Below, one piece after another: positions 9,528 to 23,703 of a DNA stretch of 64,000 nucleotides. The notes under the pieces are model-generated. The model saw only the letters and a program-made list of their open reading frames with translations. It was not told the DNA's origin and searched no databases. Positions within the stretch are counted from its first letter, which is position 1. Every line of letters begins with the position of its first letter. The position numbers and the translations under genes are program-made. Where the stretch lies: assembly GCA_013400115.1 (NCBI GenBank), contig VXBP01003844.1:561-64560 (forward strand), in the 5' to 3' direction. This stretch comes from Rhinopomastus cyanomelas. Its lineage: Eukaryota > Chordata > Aves > Bucerotiformes > Rhinopomastidae.

Positions 9528-11214
9528 CTGTGTGGAAATAATAAATGAAATGAAACCACATATTTAAGATTCGATACCTCATTTAGAGCTGAACTTATGC
9601 AGAAGTGGAATATTAATTTGATTTCTCTACAGACAAAAACCCCCAATTGTTAAAACCCAAGTTTTCTGAAAGTGGCCTAAACAAATTAAAGAACAGTTTA
9701 CTTTCCTTTAAACAGAATGTTCTTTCTTTTGCAATGATAAACGTTCAAGCTTCCTTAGTTCTACAGCAGTAAGAACACTGCAGAAATGAGTAAATTCTAC
9801 CAAGCAGGTATAGCAACCAACCTAACACCATCTCAACAATAATGTAGAGGAGCAGTTCTTTTCTTGGTAAAGAACTACTGTTTCACCAGCCTTTCTTCTC
9901 AAAGTGATATGCAACAGTTTAGTATCTAATATCATGACTTGACTTATAGCTAAACCTCATAAACAGTGGTCAAGTAACGTGACAACAGTCAACCAGATAT
10001 GACTAACACTATGAGTTCAAGCTCTTTTTTAGCTCACAACAGTTGCATGAATATCATCTCAGTCTTTCTCCTTCACACATTCTTGCAAGATGGGGAGTGT
10101 TTCCAAACAGTACTGAATGTAGTAAAATGCGTGGAATCAGAATAGATGGACATTAAAATTATCCTCAACAATAAGGACAAAACAAAGCCAGGTTCTGTCA
10201 AATTTAGTTTATTTACATAGTTGGAGACAATGCAGAGTAGTTGTTTTGCCAACCAAGTGCTTGCATGTGGAATCTGACATGTGGCTGATCACTTGAAAGT
10301 GCTCCATCAACACTCTTAACACTTAATTCCTCAACAATAGCATTTCTTCTCACATCCTGCAAAGCTGTAACACTTCTTTTTAAAAAGTTCTGCCTCATAT
10401 TAAGAGCAAATTTGATTATATTTTTTTCAAACAATTTAATTAGCCAAAATAAAACCCACACAACTATTAACCAACATAAAACTGTTTTCAGGACTTACCC
10501 AGACATCACAGGTTCATAGCAGTGTTTTGTTAATAACTGCTAAGATCAAAAAAAAAGATACAGGCCTCTCAAACTCATCGGCATTTTTTGCAAATTTTAT
10601 TGGTTCACATTGCTTTATTTTTGTAATCAGCACAACATTTTATTCCAGTTTTTCCTAATTACCTTCTTATGCAGAAACATGTATTACATGGTAGCACATT
10701 AAAGTGGAGAAAAACAAAACCAAACCAAGTATATAAAGATGGTCCTGATATGAACCTAAATTAAAAGTAGTAATAAATTTGAACTAACACTTCCACTGCA
10801 TCAGGCATTAGCTGTGTTTATAAGCATAAAGAAATCTACTTGTTACTTTGAGGCTTATATTGAGAGAGTCATAAACGACACAGTGTGAGCTTTAATAGAT
10901 CTCAGCAGATACTTCCATCTGTGTATGAAAAACAGGAAACCACAAAGACCTGCAGAGAAATACCACATCAGATGCCATTTAAGAAAGAACATACATCAAA
11001 TTTTTACTGTGGTAAAGAGAGAATGAAGCATTGCATCAACTCCAGAGAACAAAGCTGGAAAACATCAGTGCTCTTGTGGCATTCAAGTCGCTTTAGTTCA
11101 AGAACCTACTGCTTATTTAGTTTCTGTAACAGTGGCTCTGAAACATTTTCTGATTCTCTTTATAAGCCACCCTAAATGGTTAGGGCATTGGAATCATAAG
11201 GAAACCAGGTTCCA

Positions 11215-11372
11215 AAAGTTTGTGTGTTTTAGGGTTGGTTTGTTTGGTGTTTTTTTCTCCATTAAGGGGACAGAGGTTGCTGGTTTGGTGTTTCTGTAGA
11301 GGGTGGGTGGGTTTGGGTCCTTTTGCTTGTTTGTTTTTGTTGTTCAGTGGTTTGGGTATTTTTGTCTTAACC
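11215..11372 (+). repeat. G/T-rich low-complexity tract with G-quadruplex motif
   Basis: This interrupted GT-rich stretch (TTAGGGTTGGTTTGTTTGG and similar) contains GGGTGGGTGGGTTTGGG at 11301-11317: four G3 runs with loops of 1, 1 and 3 bases. The G-rich strand is the template strand for CBLB transcription. Confidence 0.75.
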
Positions 11373-14300
11373 TTTAAATAAAAAACAAATGAGAACCTAT
11401 CAGGAATGCTAACAGCCATAGTACACCTTAAGAACTGCATTTTCCTGCCTCACCTGAGCCAGCTTCATGAAAACATGTCCATGGTATGTGGTTAATAAGT
11501 AAGATCTTTCACTATTAACACCTTGTACTCCAAAACCCCAACAACAGAGAAAACAAACACAAGTCTTCAGGACAACATGTTTCTAGAGCTCTTTTGGCTA
11601 GTACTTTGGCTAAGACAGAAACCCATGTTGGGAAATGAGTGATTAGCCAATGAAATAACATCTGAAGTTATTTTGTGGGACTTCTCCCAAAATGACTGTT
11701 TAAACAAGAGGTGGTCCCAGCTGAAAATGCACTAAATTAAGCAGATTTGTTTTCACAGTTTTGTGAAACCTTTGTTTTATCTTCTGCTTTCTTCAATGAA
11801 GGTGAGAATAGGTTGTCGAATTACTAACATTCCTATTTCTCAGCAGTTCCTTTCACACTGCTATCATTGCTAAATACTTAAAAACAACACTAACCAGGAA
11901 ACATTTCTTCTCCAATACCTCTTTCCAGTTTATACATACAAATAGCTGCACTCTTTCAAGTCCTTTCCGGCAGTACGCATCCGCATTCTACATCATTGCA
12001 TCCTCCTGCTCCTACAGCACTGAAATCTGGTGACCTTTCAGGCACACTGAGAAACACCTCTCTTTGGCAGAGATCAAGGAGGGAGTCATGCAGAATGCTT
12101 CCTCCCACAATAAGGGTGCAAAACAGCGTTTTTGTAGATGGCTGGTAAGTGAACTTTCTGACTGAACTAACATTGCACTGCTGTTGCTTTGGTGTGCTTT
12201 AGGAGACATACAAACTTGGAAGCCACTGTTTCATTAATTGGCTGGGGAGTTAGCATGGAATAGGACCAACCGCACCAAGGTGGAAACGGGGACTGTTGTG
12301 GGTGAAAGCATGGCTTACATCACTGCTTCATTTGTTTAATTTAACAGAAAAAAAATTGCCTTTATAGGAAGAGAAAAGATTCTGTTTGTAATGAAGTACT
12401 GCCTGCAGCATTCTGCTCCTCAGTCACAGAATGTATCTCCTATACATATTTTCAGTGGTCTTTGTCCTTGTAATGTTCATTGCATCATGCCCTAATGAGA
12501 CCGTGCTCTAGAGGCTGGCAGGTAGTCTGCACACACCTCATGCTATCAGCCTGATCTGTGGATACTCGTCTAGAAAGAGATGAGCTAGTCAGCTCTGCTA
12601 CAGCTCATCAGAAAGATGTGATTTGACATCCAAGTAACATTAGTACTCCACAGAATTAGGTTGAGGAAGTGCAGTGTTTCAAGTATTTAACTGCAGTTAC
12701 ATAAGCTGTCCCTTGCAGGACAGCACACATCACTCCAGCTGAGACAGTACGCTGGAGAGTTATCTCATGTGAGAGTCATGTACAGTGACTGTACTCTTGC
12801 CTCAAATATTTCATACCCAAAGTTAAGAGTCCTACTACACATGCAGACATTATGAACAGAGACATGGGGCCTTTGGTAAGAGTTTCTCACTGTTCGTATT
12901 ATAATTTGGGGGGAAAAAAACACAACACTGAAGGAAGACAAAACCACTCAAGTACATTGCACTTGCATACTGTAATTGTGCTCCAGGTTACTTCATTAAA
13001 ACCTTCAGTTAGTTCAAAATCTTCAGAAAGAGAATTTTAGAGGGAAACAAAAATATTAAAGAAGCTGAAACACCTTAACAGTGGGAAAAGATTGTGCAGG
13101 ACATTTTACAAGGAACACCTAATCTCTGTCAAACTTCAGGGAAATTATCCATCCATAGTGTCAGTACAGTAGAAGTAGGTGCGTATCAATTAAAGATAAG
13201 ATCCTGAATAACTTTTCCTGATCATGCTTTCTGCACACATTTTATCTCTCTCAAATCAACAGAACTATCTGTATCTTGGCATTTACCTTGGGGTTCTCTT
13301 CTTAAAGATTCTTATCAAAAGTCACAAAAAATAAGCCAGTTGTTCTCTCTAGCCTCTCTTCAGCCATAGTGAAACTCATAAATGCATTTGAAGAATTACA
13401 GATTAAAAAGATGTTCTAATCAAAGTATAAGCTTTTTAAAAATACTTTCATATAGGATGATGTCTACTTATTATTATTGACACACACCAAAGGGATCCGT
13501 CACTCTATAATCTCCAATACAGTGTTTAGTAGCCAGCATGTAATTTTCAAGCAATTTAGCAGAGGAATTTAGGTCCTCCATTCCTTCTTGCCCTCATTAT
13601 GTGCACACAGAATTTTGCTAAACTCCCTCAATGTTGCTGCCTTATAGAAAAGCAGAAGACACTACAACAAACCTTGAGAGAAAGCAGCGTACAGCACTTC
13701 AGAATAACTGCAGAGATGCAGCTATTCTGGGATGCTGATTGACACTGCTCACATTTGAACCAGAGCAAACCACAGGCATGACTAGGAAGGCAAACATGCA
13801 CCTGTGTAACTTACCATGAAGATTTTGTCTGCATGAGACTATCTCAAATGTTGCCAGAATACCTTAAATGACCCCAGACAAAAACAACATTCTTTGCAAT
13901 CCTGCACTGAGCAATGTGGTTCTGGCTTATCATCACTGAATAAAGCATTTTCTCAAGACTGCTGCTTCAGTTTAAAGAGAAAGGCTATGTTTTCATTGCT
14001 TCTGAACTGCAGAGCAAACTGACACTGGAAAGGCTGGAGAATTCTAGTCTTAAGGGGGAAAAAACGAATTCTGCCTTATCATGCCAGTACAATCACTGAC
14101 CATCACCAACATCGTGCAGAACAAATATATGTGAATCCATCACAAGAAAAGATAAGGAAGAAGACACCATACAAGCTGTGTGAAATGGGTAACAGTACAC
14201 CATCAGAACATCCACTTCCAAAGCCATGTAACTCGACAGTGCTGGAGAGACAGCTGGAGAAACAGTAAGTCAGTAAATCCCTCCAAGAGCCACAGGAAAT

Positions 14301-16540
14301 CTGCACTTCCTGATATGTCCCTGAAAGGATGTACTTATCTACAGACTTCCAACTCTTATCTCTAACCACAAATCCAAAGAACAACTGTGCTTTTGCACGT
14401 CCTACTTAAAGCTCTGCCTCTTCTGCCCATCCATCAAGAATCTGTTCTCCTGCCTCAATCTTGTCTGCCAAGTATTACAGCTTGGTCTCTAACCTTCGTA
14501 TACGCGTTTTTCCCTTATTCTTAGCTATGCACAAGAGCTGTCAAGACTGCTGTCCTTTTCAATCACATCTTGCAACAGCTTATGGAGGGGCTCTTCTCTA
14601 TACTATCTTCTTGTTCAAACTTGTTTATCTCACAGTTGTGAGAAAATGATCTAAAGAAATTTGTTTCACTAGCATCCAGAAACAGTAACTCCTGCCTTCA
14701 GAGCAAGATTTTGGACAAGAGCATCAATAAAACTGTTCCCTCTGCTGCTAAGGCTAAAGGAGAAACTATCCTCCAAGGGTCCTCTAATGGCCCCACTCCT
14801 CATTTGCTTTCTACTCTTTACAAGTTCCTGTTGCCCAAATACCCGTCTTGATGGCAAGGAAAGCCACAGCACTGGACCACTGACATTTCCTCTTTGTTTT
14901 CCCTTTGCACTTCAGTTCACACTCAGATTTAAAGCTTTATGGGCCAAGACCCCCTTTATATTTAAAGTTTTTTACTGTTCTGGTAACAGTAGGGCTCTTG
15001 GTCACTCTTACCAGCAAGAAAAGGAAACCAAGTAATAAATAGCAGGGACCGACAAGGTTTTAAACCCTAGTTTAACTGTGGTCTCACCTTGTGACACCCA
15101 AAATTGCTTCAAATTATGTCATGCATTGTGGTCTGCCTGTTTTAGTGCTCTTTGAACCCAAGCCAGAGGCCATGTCTTACCACAAAAGAACCACAACTAC
15201 TTGAAATTCAGAATTATAAAATCTGAAACACCCTGCCTAATCAATAGCCACATTGTTTTTCCTAAATTCCAATAATATATAAAAAAGACAACCCAAATGC
15301 CAAGAATTTTCAGACCTCATTTGGGGAAAAAAAGTATCATAGCATTAAAACAGTGATGTGTTTGACTCTAGTCATGAAATAATTTTTATATCCTCAGAAA
15401 CTAAAAGGTGAGGGAAATCAATTTATCTGACAATAACAGAAATGCTTTGAACTTTTTAAGGTTTCACAATGAAGACTAAAACCTTAAAGTTAAAATAAAT
15501 GGCAGAACTATAGAGAATTGAAAATCTAAGAACACTGACATTTTGCTGATGATTAATTCTGCAACACAAAGCCACAAATCACAAATTTCAATAGTTACAA
15601 AGCCCTGCCATGACTTCACTGGAGCTGTCAAATTCAGCACCAGAGGCTGGAAAGATCTGTTCTGTTATCTCGCCCACTCTCCTTTCTCACTTCAGGGTTG
15701 TTTCCAGTGGTATTTGCACACTGCTCAGAACAGAAACCTACAAAGATGTAGGGTGCTATTAAAATGAATGAGGAGTCAGGGCAAACGAGCATCACATGCT
15801 ACATAGTCATGAAATGTGGATAATGAAGATGCCATCAGATTGTGTTTTATATACATATTTACAATACACTGGGGGGTTATGAGAGCATCTGTAAACAAAT
15901 GTAACTGCTGACTACATGCCTGACAATTTACAGTTCAGCTTTATATTTAACCACATTTGCCTCAGAGCAATGATAATGGTAAACCATGGGTGAAGATTCA
16001 CTCCAACAACTGTATTCTAGTAATCGGTGCAAACTCAAATATGACATCTACTCAGTTTTACAGTTTTCTTGGAATAGGTCTTAGTCTAAAAAATTCTTGA
16101 TCTTGACCACAGTTTAACATTTGCGTCCTTAGCTCTTTTTCAGCCAGCTCTTTTACTTTAAAAGGCTCTTTTCCTCCTCATTGTCTACGAATGTGCCCAA
16201 GAGTTCAATTCTCAGACTAATCCAGGCATTCAACTGTTTAAAAGTTTTCACTGGTTCCTGATTCCTCTTTTCACAAGCAAATAAAAACTTCTCCATATTC
16301 CCTTATGTCCCTGACAGCTTTTCTCTGTCAGCTTCCCTGACAAAGTCAGTGCACCCAAAAGCATCCTCAGTCTATCTGACACTATCAACCTCCTCACCTG
16401 CTCCCCAATTTTGATTACGTATTTTACTTGCCCTTGCAGAGAAATAAATATCTCCATTTCTTCATCATACTGCTTACTACATACCTTGATTTATTAATCC
16501 TCACTATAGATTTCTAAACCCTTGACCCTTTCCAAACATC

Positions 16541-17024
16541 AGTTCAACAGGGATGTGGAGCTTCTGGAGAGAGTTCAGCATAGGGCAACGAAGATGATAA
16601 AAGAGGTGGAGCACCTCCCTTATGAGGAGAGGTTGAGGGAGCTGGGTCTCTTTAGCTTGGAGAAGAGGAGACTGAGAGGTGTCCTCATCAATGCATTAAT
16701 GTCTACAAATATTTGAAGGGTGGGTGTCAAGAGGATGGAGCCGGGCTCTTCTTAATGTCATCTGGTGATAGGACAAGGGGCAATGAGTGCAAGATGGAAC
16801 ATAGGAGGTTCCACATCAACCTGAGAAGGAACTTCTTCACGGTGAGGGTGATGGAGCACTGGAACAGGCTGCCCAGGGGGGTTGTGGAGTCTCCCTCAAT
16901 GGAGATATTCAAGACCCAACTGGACAGGTTCCTGTGTGACTTGGTTTAGGTGATCCTGCTGTTGCAGGCGGATTGGACTAGATGATCTTTCGAGGTCCCT
17001 TCCAATCCGTAATGATTCTATGAT
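16541..17024 (+). mobile_element. CR1 3' end, moderately young copy
   Basis: It runs from GATGTGGAGCTTCTGGAGAG through GGTTGAGGGAGCTGGGTCTC to GAGGTCCCTTCCAATCCGTA and a tail ATTCTATGATC. In two frames it encodes the CR1 C-terminal segment (LPYEERLRELGLFSLEKRRL, then MEHWNRLPRGVVESPS). A frameshift near 16700 separates the two halves. It is 5'-truncated and oriented antisense to CBLB. Confidence 0.95.
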
Positions 17025-20000
17025 CACATCACTTCCAAGGCTTTTCTCCTTTGAAACAACATTGGAACACATAATGACTGTAAGGGCTCTGACTATTTAC
17101 TCCTTTTGCACTCTGTCTACTAAAGGGCTGACAATTTCCATTACTGACATCCGTGTTACTCTCACAAGCACCACAGCATTCCTTCCTATCCAAGCTCTTC
17201 TAGTTACTGACATTACCTAGAAGTTTTGTAGAGGAATTCCAGAAATACAGAAGCAGAGGGGCATCTGAAGACCAAGAATATGTGAAATTATCTCAACACA
17301 CTGCTCTGATGGAGCCATCCAAATTGCTTGCTCAGTTCTAGTTCTGTGTTTTCTAGAGAAATCCAAAGAGCAGCTCAGTGTGTGGTTGTCAAAGCCTTGA
17401 AATAAATAGTCTAGGCATTTGTTTTGCTGACAGGTTTGAAGTCAAGAGCAAATGTACATTTGACTCTCTTTAATAAGGAACTTATGATACTTACTCATAA
17501 CAGGAGGAATAAACTTAAGTTACACGCTACATAATCTAGCAAGTGTCCAGAGAGACAAATGTAACTGACAAAATGCAAACTTTCCCATTCAATGGGGAAG
17601 AGCAGAGAAAGATACCAGACATTGCTGGGATTTTTTAGACTACAAATAGGATTCTTGGAAATCTTATCTTCTAAATTTTACTCCCAAATAATTTCTATAT
17701 TCTGACTTCTGTAAAGGGAAGTATAAGTCAGATTTTCAAAAACTGAAAGCCAAAGAGTTGACTTAGAACCTACTGACCTCCTTGTTATTTAGAATATTTC
17801 AAATTATAAAAGAAAAAAATGACAACATTTCATAAAAAATCAAGGCAGAAAAGGGATTACATAAATCCTTCCAATTCATCCTTCAGAAAAAGGATGATTA
17901 CTTTTATAATATTATGCTAAAAAAAAAAATCAGATTAATCTCATAGTTCAAACTCCACTTCCAATCAGATCCATAGAAGCACCAGAACTATTTCATTTCT
18001 TTTGCTACAGCTTACCCACCAGAAAACAATACCCCGCACAACTTTTTGTCGATGCTCTAATCTTGAGCAGCGTTACTTACTGACCTCAAAGCAAAGGCTG
18101 CTTTTTGCAAACAAGTGAGGTGTCCAGGCTTGCCATGTTAAACAGAGGTACAGCCAAGGAATATATAGTGCTCCTTCATTGCAATGCATACCTAAAACAG
18201 AGTCGGAGGTTTCAGATAGTCTGCTGGGCCTATCTTTATTTAGTCAGGTCAAAAAGATAATTAATCAGTTGCTTGCAACACCTCCAATCTTTAAGTATGC
18301 TCTGCTTCCAGGGAAGTGACAGCACTGTATTTGCAAACTAATTTGTCACAACAGGCCCATGGTAAAAGATGTGGCTCACAGGCACACCTGCCATATATTT
18401 CTAAATGGATTAGAAAATAATGAATGTTTACAAGCTTCAGGCACTTTGTTAAATGAAGAGATTAAAAATATTGCCAATAATCCTTTTCCTCATCTGTTTG
18501 ACACACATGCTGTGACACGTTTGATAGTTACTTAAGCATAATTAACTAAACCCGAGGTAATGGCAGGGCTGCCAAAAACAACTCAACTGTTGACTGCTTA
18601 GAAGACAGGTAACTACAACAGCTTCAGTTTATGAGAAAAAAGCTGGAAACACTAACAAAAGCATTTATCTACCTACTCCAAAAGTAAAGCACCTGATGAT
18701 GTAGATGTCAAACTTCTTCCAAACTACATTAAATGACCAATGTAATTAACTGGATGTCCCAATACTGTCTTGATTCCTAGGCATCTTTGGTGCATGGATG
18801 CTACACTAAAAGAAGCCAAAACTCAAATAAAGAAAAACCAAGCTAAACCAAACAAAAAACCCCCTACCAACCCAAAAAAATAAACCCTGTCAAAGTATAA
18901 ATGGAGGAGGGGAGGAACGGCTGGCACTGAGAGCTGCATTTTTCTATTGAATGTTACATTTTATGACCTAATTAACATAGGGTAAAAACCAACCAAACTA
19001 TAAACAGAGGCATAGCAAGAGTTTTGGGGTCATGAAAAGAATTAGAAAGACAGGCTCCAACATATTAATCAGGAAAGAGTCAAGTGTGAACATGAGAAAG
19101 ATAAAGTTTTCAGATGGACCAATATAATTGAAAAACTCTTCTTAGCTGTTGTATCCTGTTCTCCTAGAAACTTAATATGTCAGAATGTCCTACTGCCCAA
19201 CACCTCAACTGGTTCTCTGTTGTGCCATCTTCCATAGGAAACTGGCAGGATCATTCAAAAGAAAATCAAAGGGAAGCACTTGAATTTAACACAGGATATA
19301 GAAGAGAAAGAAACAGGAACATGATAATCAATAGGAAAGCTGATCAAACTGGTAAAGATGAAATTATAGAAAGAAACAGAAGCTTGCAGAAGACCAGATC
19401 TGTAAATCTCAATGAGAGAAATGCAATTTCCAAAACAGACAGCTGGAAAAGGTCATTCAAGGACAGAGTCTAAGAGAAGAGGACCATGAGGAGATTCATA
19501 TTCTGAGTGTGATTAAGCAAAAAGGAGAAAGAGAGGAAGAGAAAAACCCTGAACAAATAAGACCCGTACTAATTTTTCAAAGCTTCTGCTTTTACTCATC
19601 TCATACAGACCCCTACATATCAAGTAATTCAGTCCTTCAGATAATGTCATGTGAACTCCATGTAGGTATTTTGAAGATCATTATCTTCACATCAAAATGG
19701 GTAACACAAAACATGGTCAGATTCCTTTCCTCTGACAAAAAGTGGATTGGATTGATATAGCAACTTGATCATACTCTAACGTTACCCACGCAGGAAAGAA
19801 ATTCAATAACAGCAAGTTAAATTAATTCACAAAGTTGCCAACTTACCATGCTGGTATTCTAAATACAGAATGAAACACTTATTTTAAAGAGGTACTCTTC
19901 CTTAAAAAACATAACACATTGTTCCAGAAATCGACCTACACTGTACAAGATACCAGAATTGATCATAATGACTGCTCCTTTATATTGTGAAACATACAGA

Positions 20001-20579
20001 GGCCCTTCCTATGTCACTTTAATCCTAAAAACATTCCATATCAGAGAGATGAAACTACAAATCTTCTATTAGGCTTTATCATAAACAAAACTGTTTCACA
20101 AAAACACAGGATAAAAACATTATTTCAATTGCTTAAAAGCCAATCAATATGGGAGCAGACAGGTGGGATAAGAAAACATACTGTCAAACAAACAAATACC
20201 AAGTTCCTAATTCAGTCTTCAGAGTTATCATTTGTAGAGTATACATGATTTGCCATTAGAAAACAATGTACTATCTTCACCCCAGAATGGAACCAATACA
20301 ATTCATGAAATACAGTCTAATCTATGTTTTAATGTAAGTGCCCCTGAAAGAACTGCCCACACATTTTCATTCATATTTGAGCAAACTACATTGCAAAAAA
20401 ATTAGATTTTTAATAACTAATTTAATCATTTCTGACAATTTAAATACTTGGACAAGAAATGACTTTTAAGGTGCCTATTTACACATTTAGAACTGTTCTT
20501 TTTCTTTTTAAAAATATTGTTCTTTTTTATACTTATGATCAGAAAGAATTGAGGATTTTTCAAAACACAGAATACTTAC

Positions 20580-20726
20580 TTATCTCCAAAGAATTTTCTC
20601 CAGAAATCTGCAGCATCAGCTTTAGTGATACGGAAGTTATCACCCTGGAACTGGCCATTTGGAAAAATAGCCTTGATTTCTGCTAGCATGTGGCTGAAGA
20701 TCAGGGAAAGCTTTGTTAGGTTTCTC
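20580..20726 (-). CDS. CBLB: CBLB exon: end of four-helix bundle and start of EF-hand
   Basis: This 147-bp exon begins with one base completing R140, encodes residues 141-188 and ends with two bases of K189. The peptide starts RNLTKLSLIFSHMLAEIKAI and ends ADAADFWRKFFGD. It is the last part of the four-helix bundle of the TKB domain and the lead into the EF-hand. The one change noticed from human is D for E180. The acceptor is ATCTTCAG before 20726 and the donor GTAAGT at 20579. This is the most 5' coding exon found; the preceding exon was not seen in the remaining 43 kb. Confidence 0.97.
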
Positions 20727-20905
20727 CTGAAGATAATAGAAAGAAAAAAAAAAATACATAAACTCATATCAATCTTTCAGTAAGTCATCTATACTGCATA
20801 TTTGTGTAATAATCACTAATACAAAATAATCACTGAGCTTTAAACTAAAAACATAAAGCAATGCTTCCATGTGTTTCTAAGGATGTTTTGTCATAAGGAT
20901 GTGGT

Positions 20906-20983
20906 CTACTGCTGTGGCAGGGGGATTGGACTAGATGATCTTTCAAGGTCCTTTCCAATCCCTAATGATTCTATGATTCTGTG
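20906..20983 (+). mobile_element. CR1 tail fragment
   Basis: GGGGGATTGGACTAGATGAT, then CTTTCCAATCCCTAATGATT and a double ATTCTRTG octamer end. Only the final ~75 bp of a CR1 are present, about 180 bp upstream of the CBLB exon acceptor and in antisense orientation. Confidence 0.92.
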
Positions 20984-23703
20984 TACTGTCTCCAAGAATA
21001 TAAAAATCATCTGTTCAGAAACAGTACAGACTTCCACTGTCAACTACATATGCCAGATACATTTCTGATCCCCATAAAGATTAAGCTTGTGCATTTCTGT
21101 TTCACCTAATCACTCCACAAGCAGGAATTCATACTAGTAAGACAGCTAACACATCTAAGAAAACCTCTAAAACCCGTCAAAATACACTTTTACATGTGAT
21201 ATCACACATATTTCAGTCCAGGTTTCTGAAAACACAGAAACAACACAGGACTAAGTTTACTCTAAGACATTTCAAATTTTCTTCCTCTTTCCAACTTTCC
21301 CATACTGTAGCTACTTCCTATTCCCTCTCTAAATGCATCTTCTCTAGTTAAAACTCACTTCTAATTTTCAGTGGCATATTAGAAACAAAATCACTCTTCT
21401 CTGCTATGAGCTGACTTCCATAAGCTTCCCAGACTTGCATCAATTAATCAAAAACTATGTAGCTTTTGGCACAGAAATCCCACTTTGAATGATACAAAGG
21501 ACACAGCATCCCTTAAATACAAATAATCTTCTTGTATGAAAAAAAAATCTGTGGGAGATGGTGGGGAGAGGGAGATGGTTGAAGTAATAATTATAAGTTT
21601 CCTTCTGGAGATTCTTTAGATGACACAGCGGTAATTTCTCCGCTGATACATGAATAGAGACCATCAAAAGACTAGGTAGTTCCTGATGTAATTGTATTCT
21701 TACGTATTTTTATAAAGTGTTTTAGTGAGTTAGAAGCATCCTGTGTCAAGCCCATTCACAATCTCAGGTACTACTTAATAGTGTCTCAGACAATTTAAAG
21801 AAATACTGTTTAATGGAAAACAAATTACGTGTCTGCCAAGTACAAATGCTTATATACAGTATCTGAAATATATCTGAATTTATTAATAAGATTATAGAAA
21901 AGTTAAGACATTTTTCACACATGCATACCAAATAGCTTTCAGAATGCTCAACATCTCAAAAAGCAGTTGATGGATTTCCTGGTGTCTTCTTTAAAGAGCA
22001 CTCTACTAGTACTGAAGCAGATTGTTCCTTCAATCAAGTCTGTCAACAGAGATTCCTGTGGAAGCTGTGTTGCAGATTTCACTAGAGGTTTTACTACCAG
22101 GAAAACTAAAACACTTATTTTTAAAGAAAACAAACAACCCCTCGATGAAAATATTCTCTATTCCCTCTAGATTCAAAACAGTTACGTGGTTATTTCTTTC
22201 AAAGGACTTCAATTCCACCACTATAAACACATATCTGTGATGTCCAACTGTTCTTTATTTTCTGGATTTGTTCCTTGCTATCCCCCTTCCTATTTCCTCT
22301 GTACATTAATAATAATGAACATGTGCGTGTAATTATCTCAGAACTCAAGCCTGATGCAGAGAGCAAGCAACAACTACTTTAATGTGGCTTCCTCAGTCTG
22401 CCCAAGACCAAAGATTAAGCAAGAATCTTTCTGTACTCAAGACAGATTGGAACATGACTTGGTACAAGTTTGAGCAGAGCTCTTCCTTGCCTGGTACACC
22501 CTAATCTGTCTACACAAACAGGGTACTGTGCTGTGGGGGTTGTTCTGAGGCACAATTTTAGCTAGTGAGCTTGTTGATTCGCATGGCTTGAGTCCTGTAG
22601 TGAACTAGGGTAAGCCACACACAGATGCCATCTAAGGCACTTCCTTATCCAGAAGGGAGTGTGTCTGCACGCACACGTCCATGCACATGCACCGCCTGTC
22701 AGACACAGCTGCGCAGTATGTGGCCACAACCAACAACTGTTAGGAACAGCAAACTGCACAGTACTAGCTGAACAGCAGCAAGTCACAGTATACACACGCA
22801 TCCAAGTAGTTCTAATTCACAAAGCCTGTTCCTTCTCTCTTTTAGCAGCGCCAGTCAATAAATGCACCCATACACCTTAGTTTCACTTTACAGGTTGATT
22901 AAAGCTAAGAAAAAAGTAGAATTATTTTGTTTCTCTCTGAATAAAAAAGGTTATAATATCAAATCAAACTAAGATAACTTCTCTTTATCTGATTGCAAAA
23001 CTAAATCTTGAAATTAACTAGAAACTCACATGTGCCTGAATATCCATCACAGCATTCATTCACAGTAGAAAAGGGCAAAGTCTTGATCATCTGTTACATT
23101 AGCTGTTTCCTCCTTAAACAGCATTCTTGCTACACAGCACCAAATAAACATCTTTCTGCTTTAGAATTGTAAAGCACACGTTGCACTATTTTTGCTTAGA
23201 TGTGCTTCTGTGACAGCTGATCTCAGTAACTTATCAAGGCAGATACAAAACTCAACCATTTCAGAAATCGTTTTCAAGAATATAAGGTGCAAACAAGAGC
23301 CAGGGATTTTCCCCACCTGCATATGTCACTCTTCTGACAATGTCAATCCATCCTAACACGTGACCTGTGCTGTTTTGTGGAGGGTAACTCAAGAAGCACG
23401 TTCTGCACTTTATCAAGGCAGTGCATACATTTCTATGTTAGGATGACTCCTTTTTCTCTCCCCTTAAAGATGGGAGGGTGTAGTATAGCAGGTATTCAAG
23501 ATCTACTTATAAAAAAAACCAACAACTAAAGCTGTGGTATTTTGGTGAACAATCCGAACACAAGTCAAAGTAACTGGTCAATCTGAGCCACATATCTTAG
23601 ATACCATTTGCACCACACCACAAGATTGTAAAGAAACCTAACTTCATCCACACAGCATTTCTGACCATAGCACAGGCTTTTCTTCTCCAGGTCACAGTGA
23701 AGA
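20984..23703. other. Intronic sequence without recognised features
   Basis: AT-rich sequence. Several 60-80-codon frames overlap on both strands at 21950-22240, but none shows a protein family signature. I see nothing reportable here. Confidence 0.6.

Larger units (their letters stand above)
9528..20579 (-). other. CBLB: CBLB intron, 11052 bp
   Basis: The donor is GTAAGT at 20579 and the acceptor CACAG before 9527. Recognised content is a G/T-rich tract at 11215-11372 with a quadruplex motif, and a CR1 copy at 16541-17024. The remaining stretches (9528-11214, 11373-16540 and 17025-20579) are AT-rich. I see no gene, RNA or recognisable repeat in them; the open frames there lack family features and are treated as chance. 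Confidence 0.88.

Noticed and set aside
10213..10461. An 82-codon minus-strand frame (MWVLFWLIKLFEKN...) as a processed pseudogene
   Set aside because: I could not link it to any protein family and saw no poly-A tail or target duplication. It is treated as chance.
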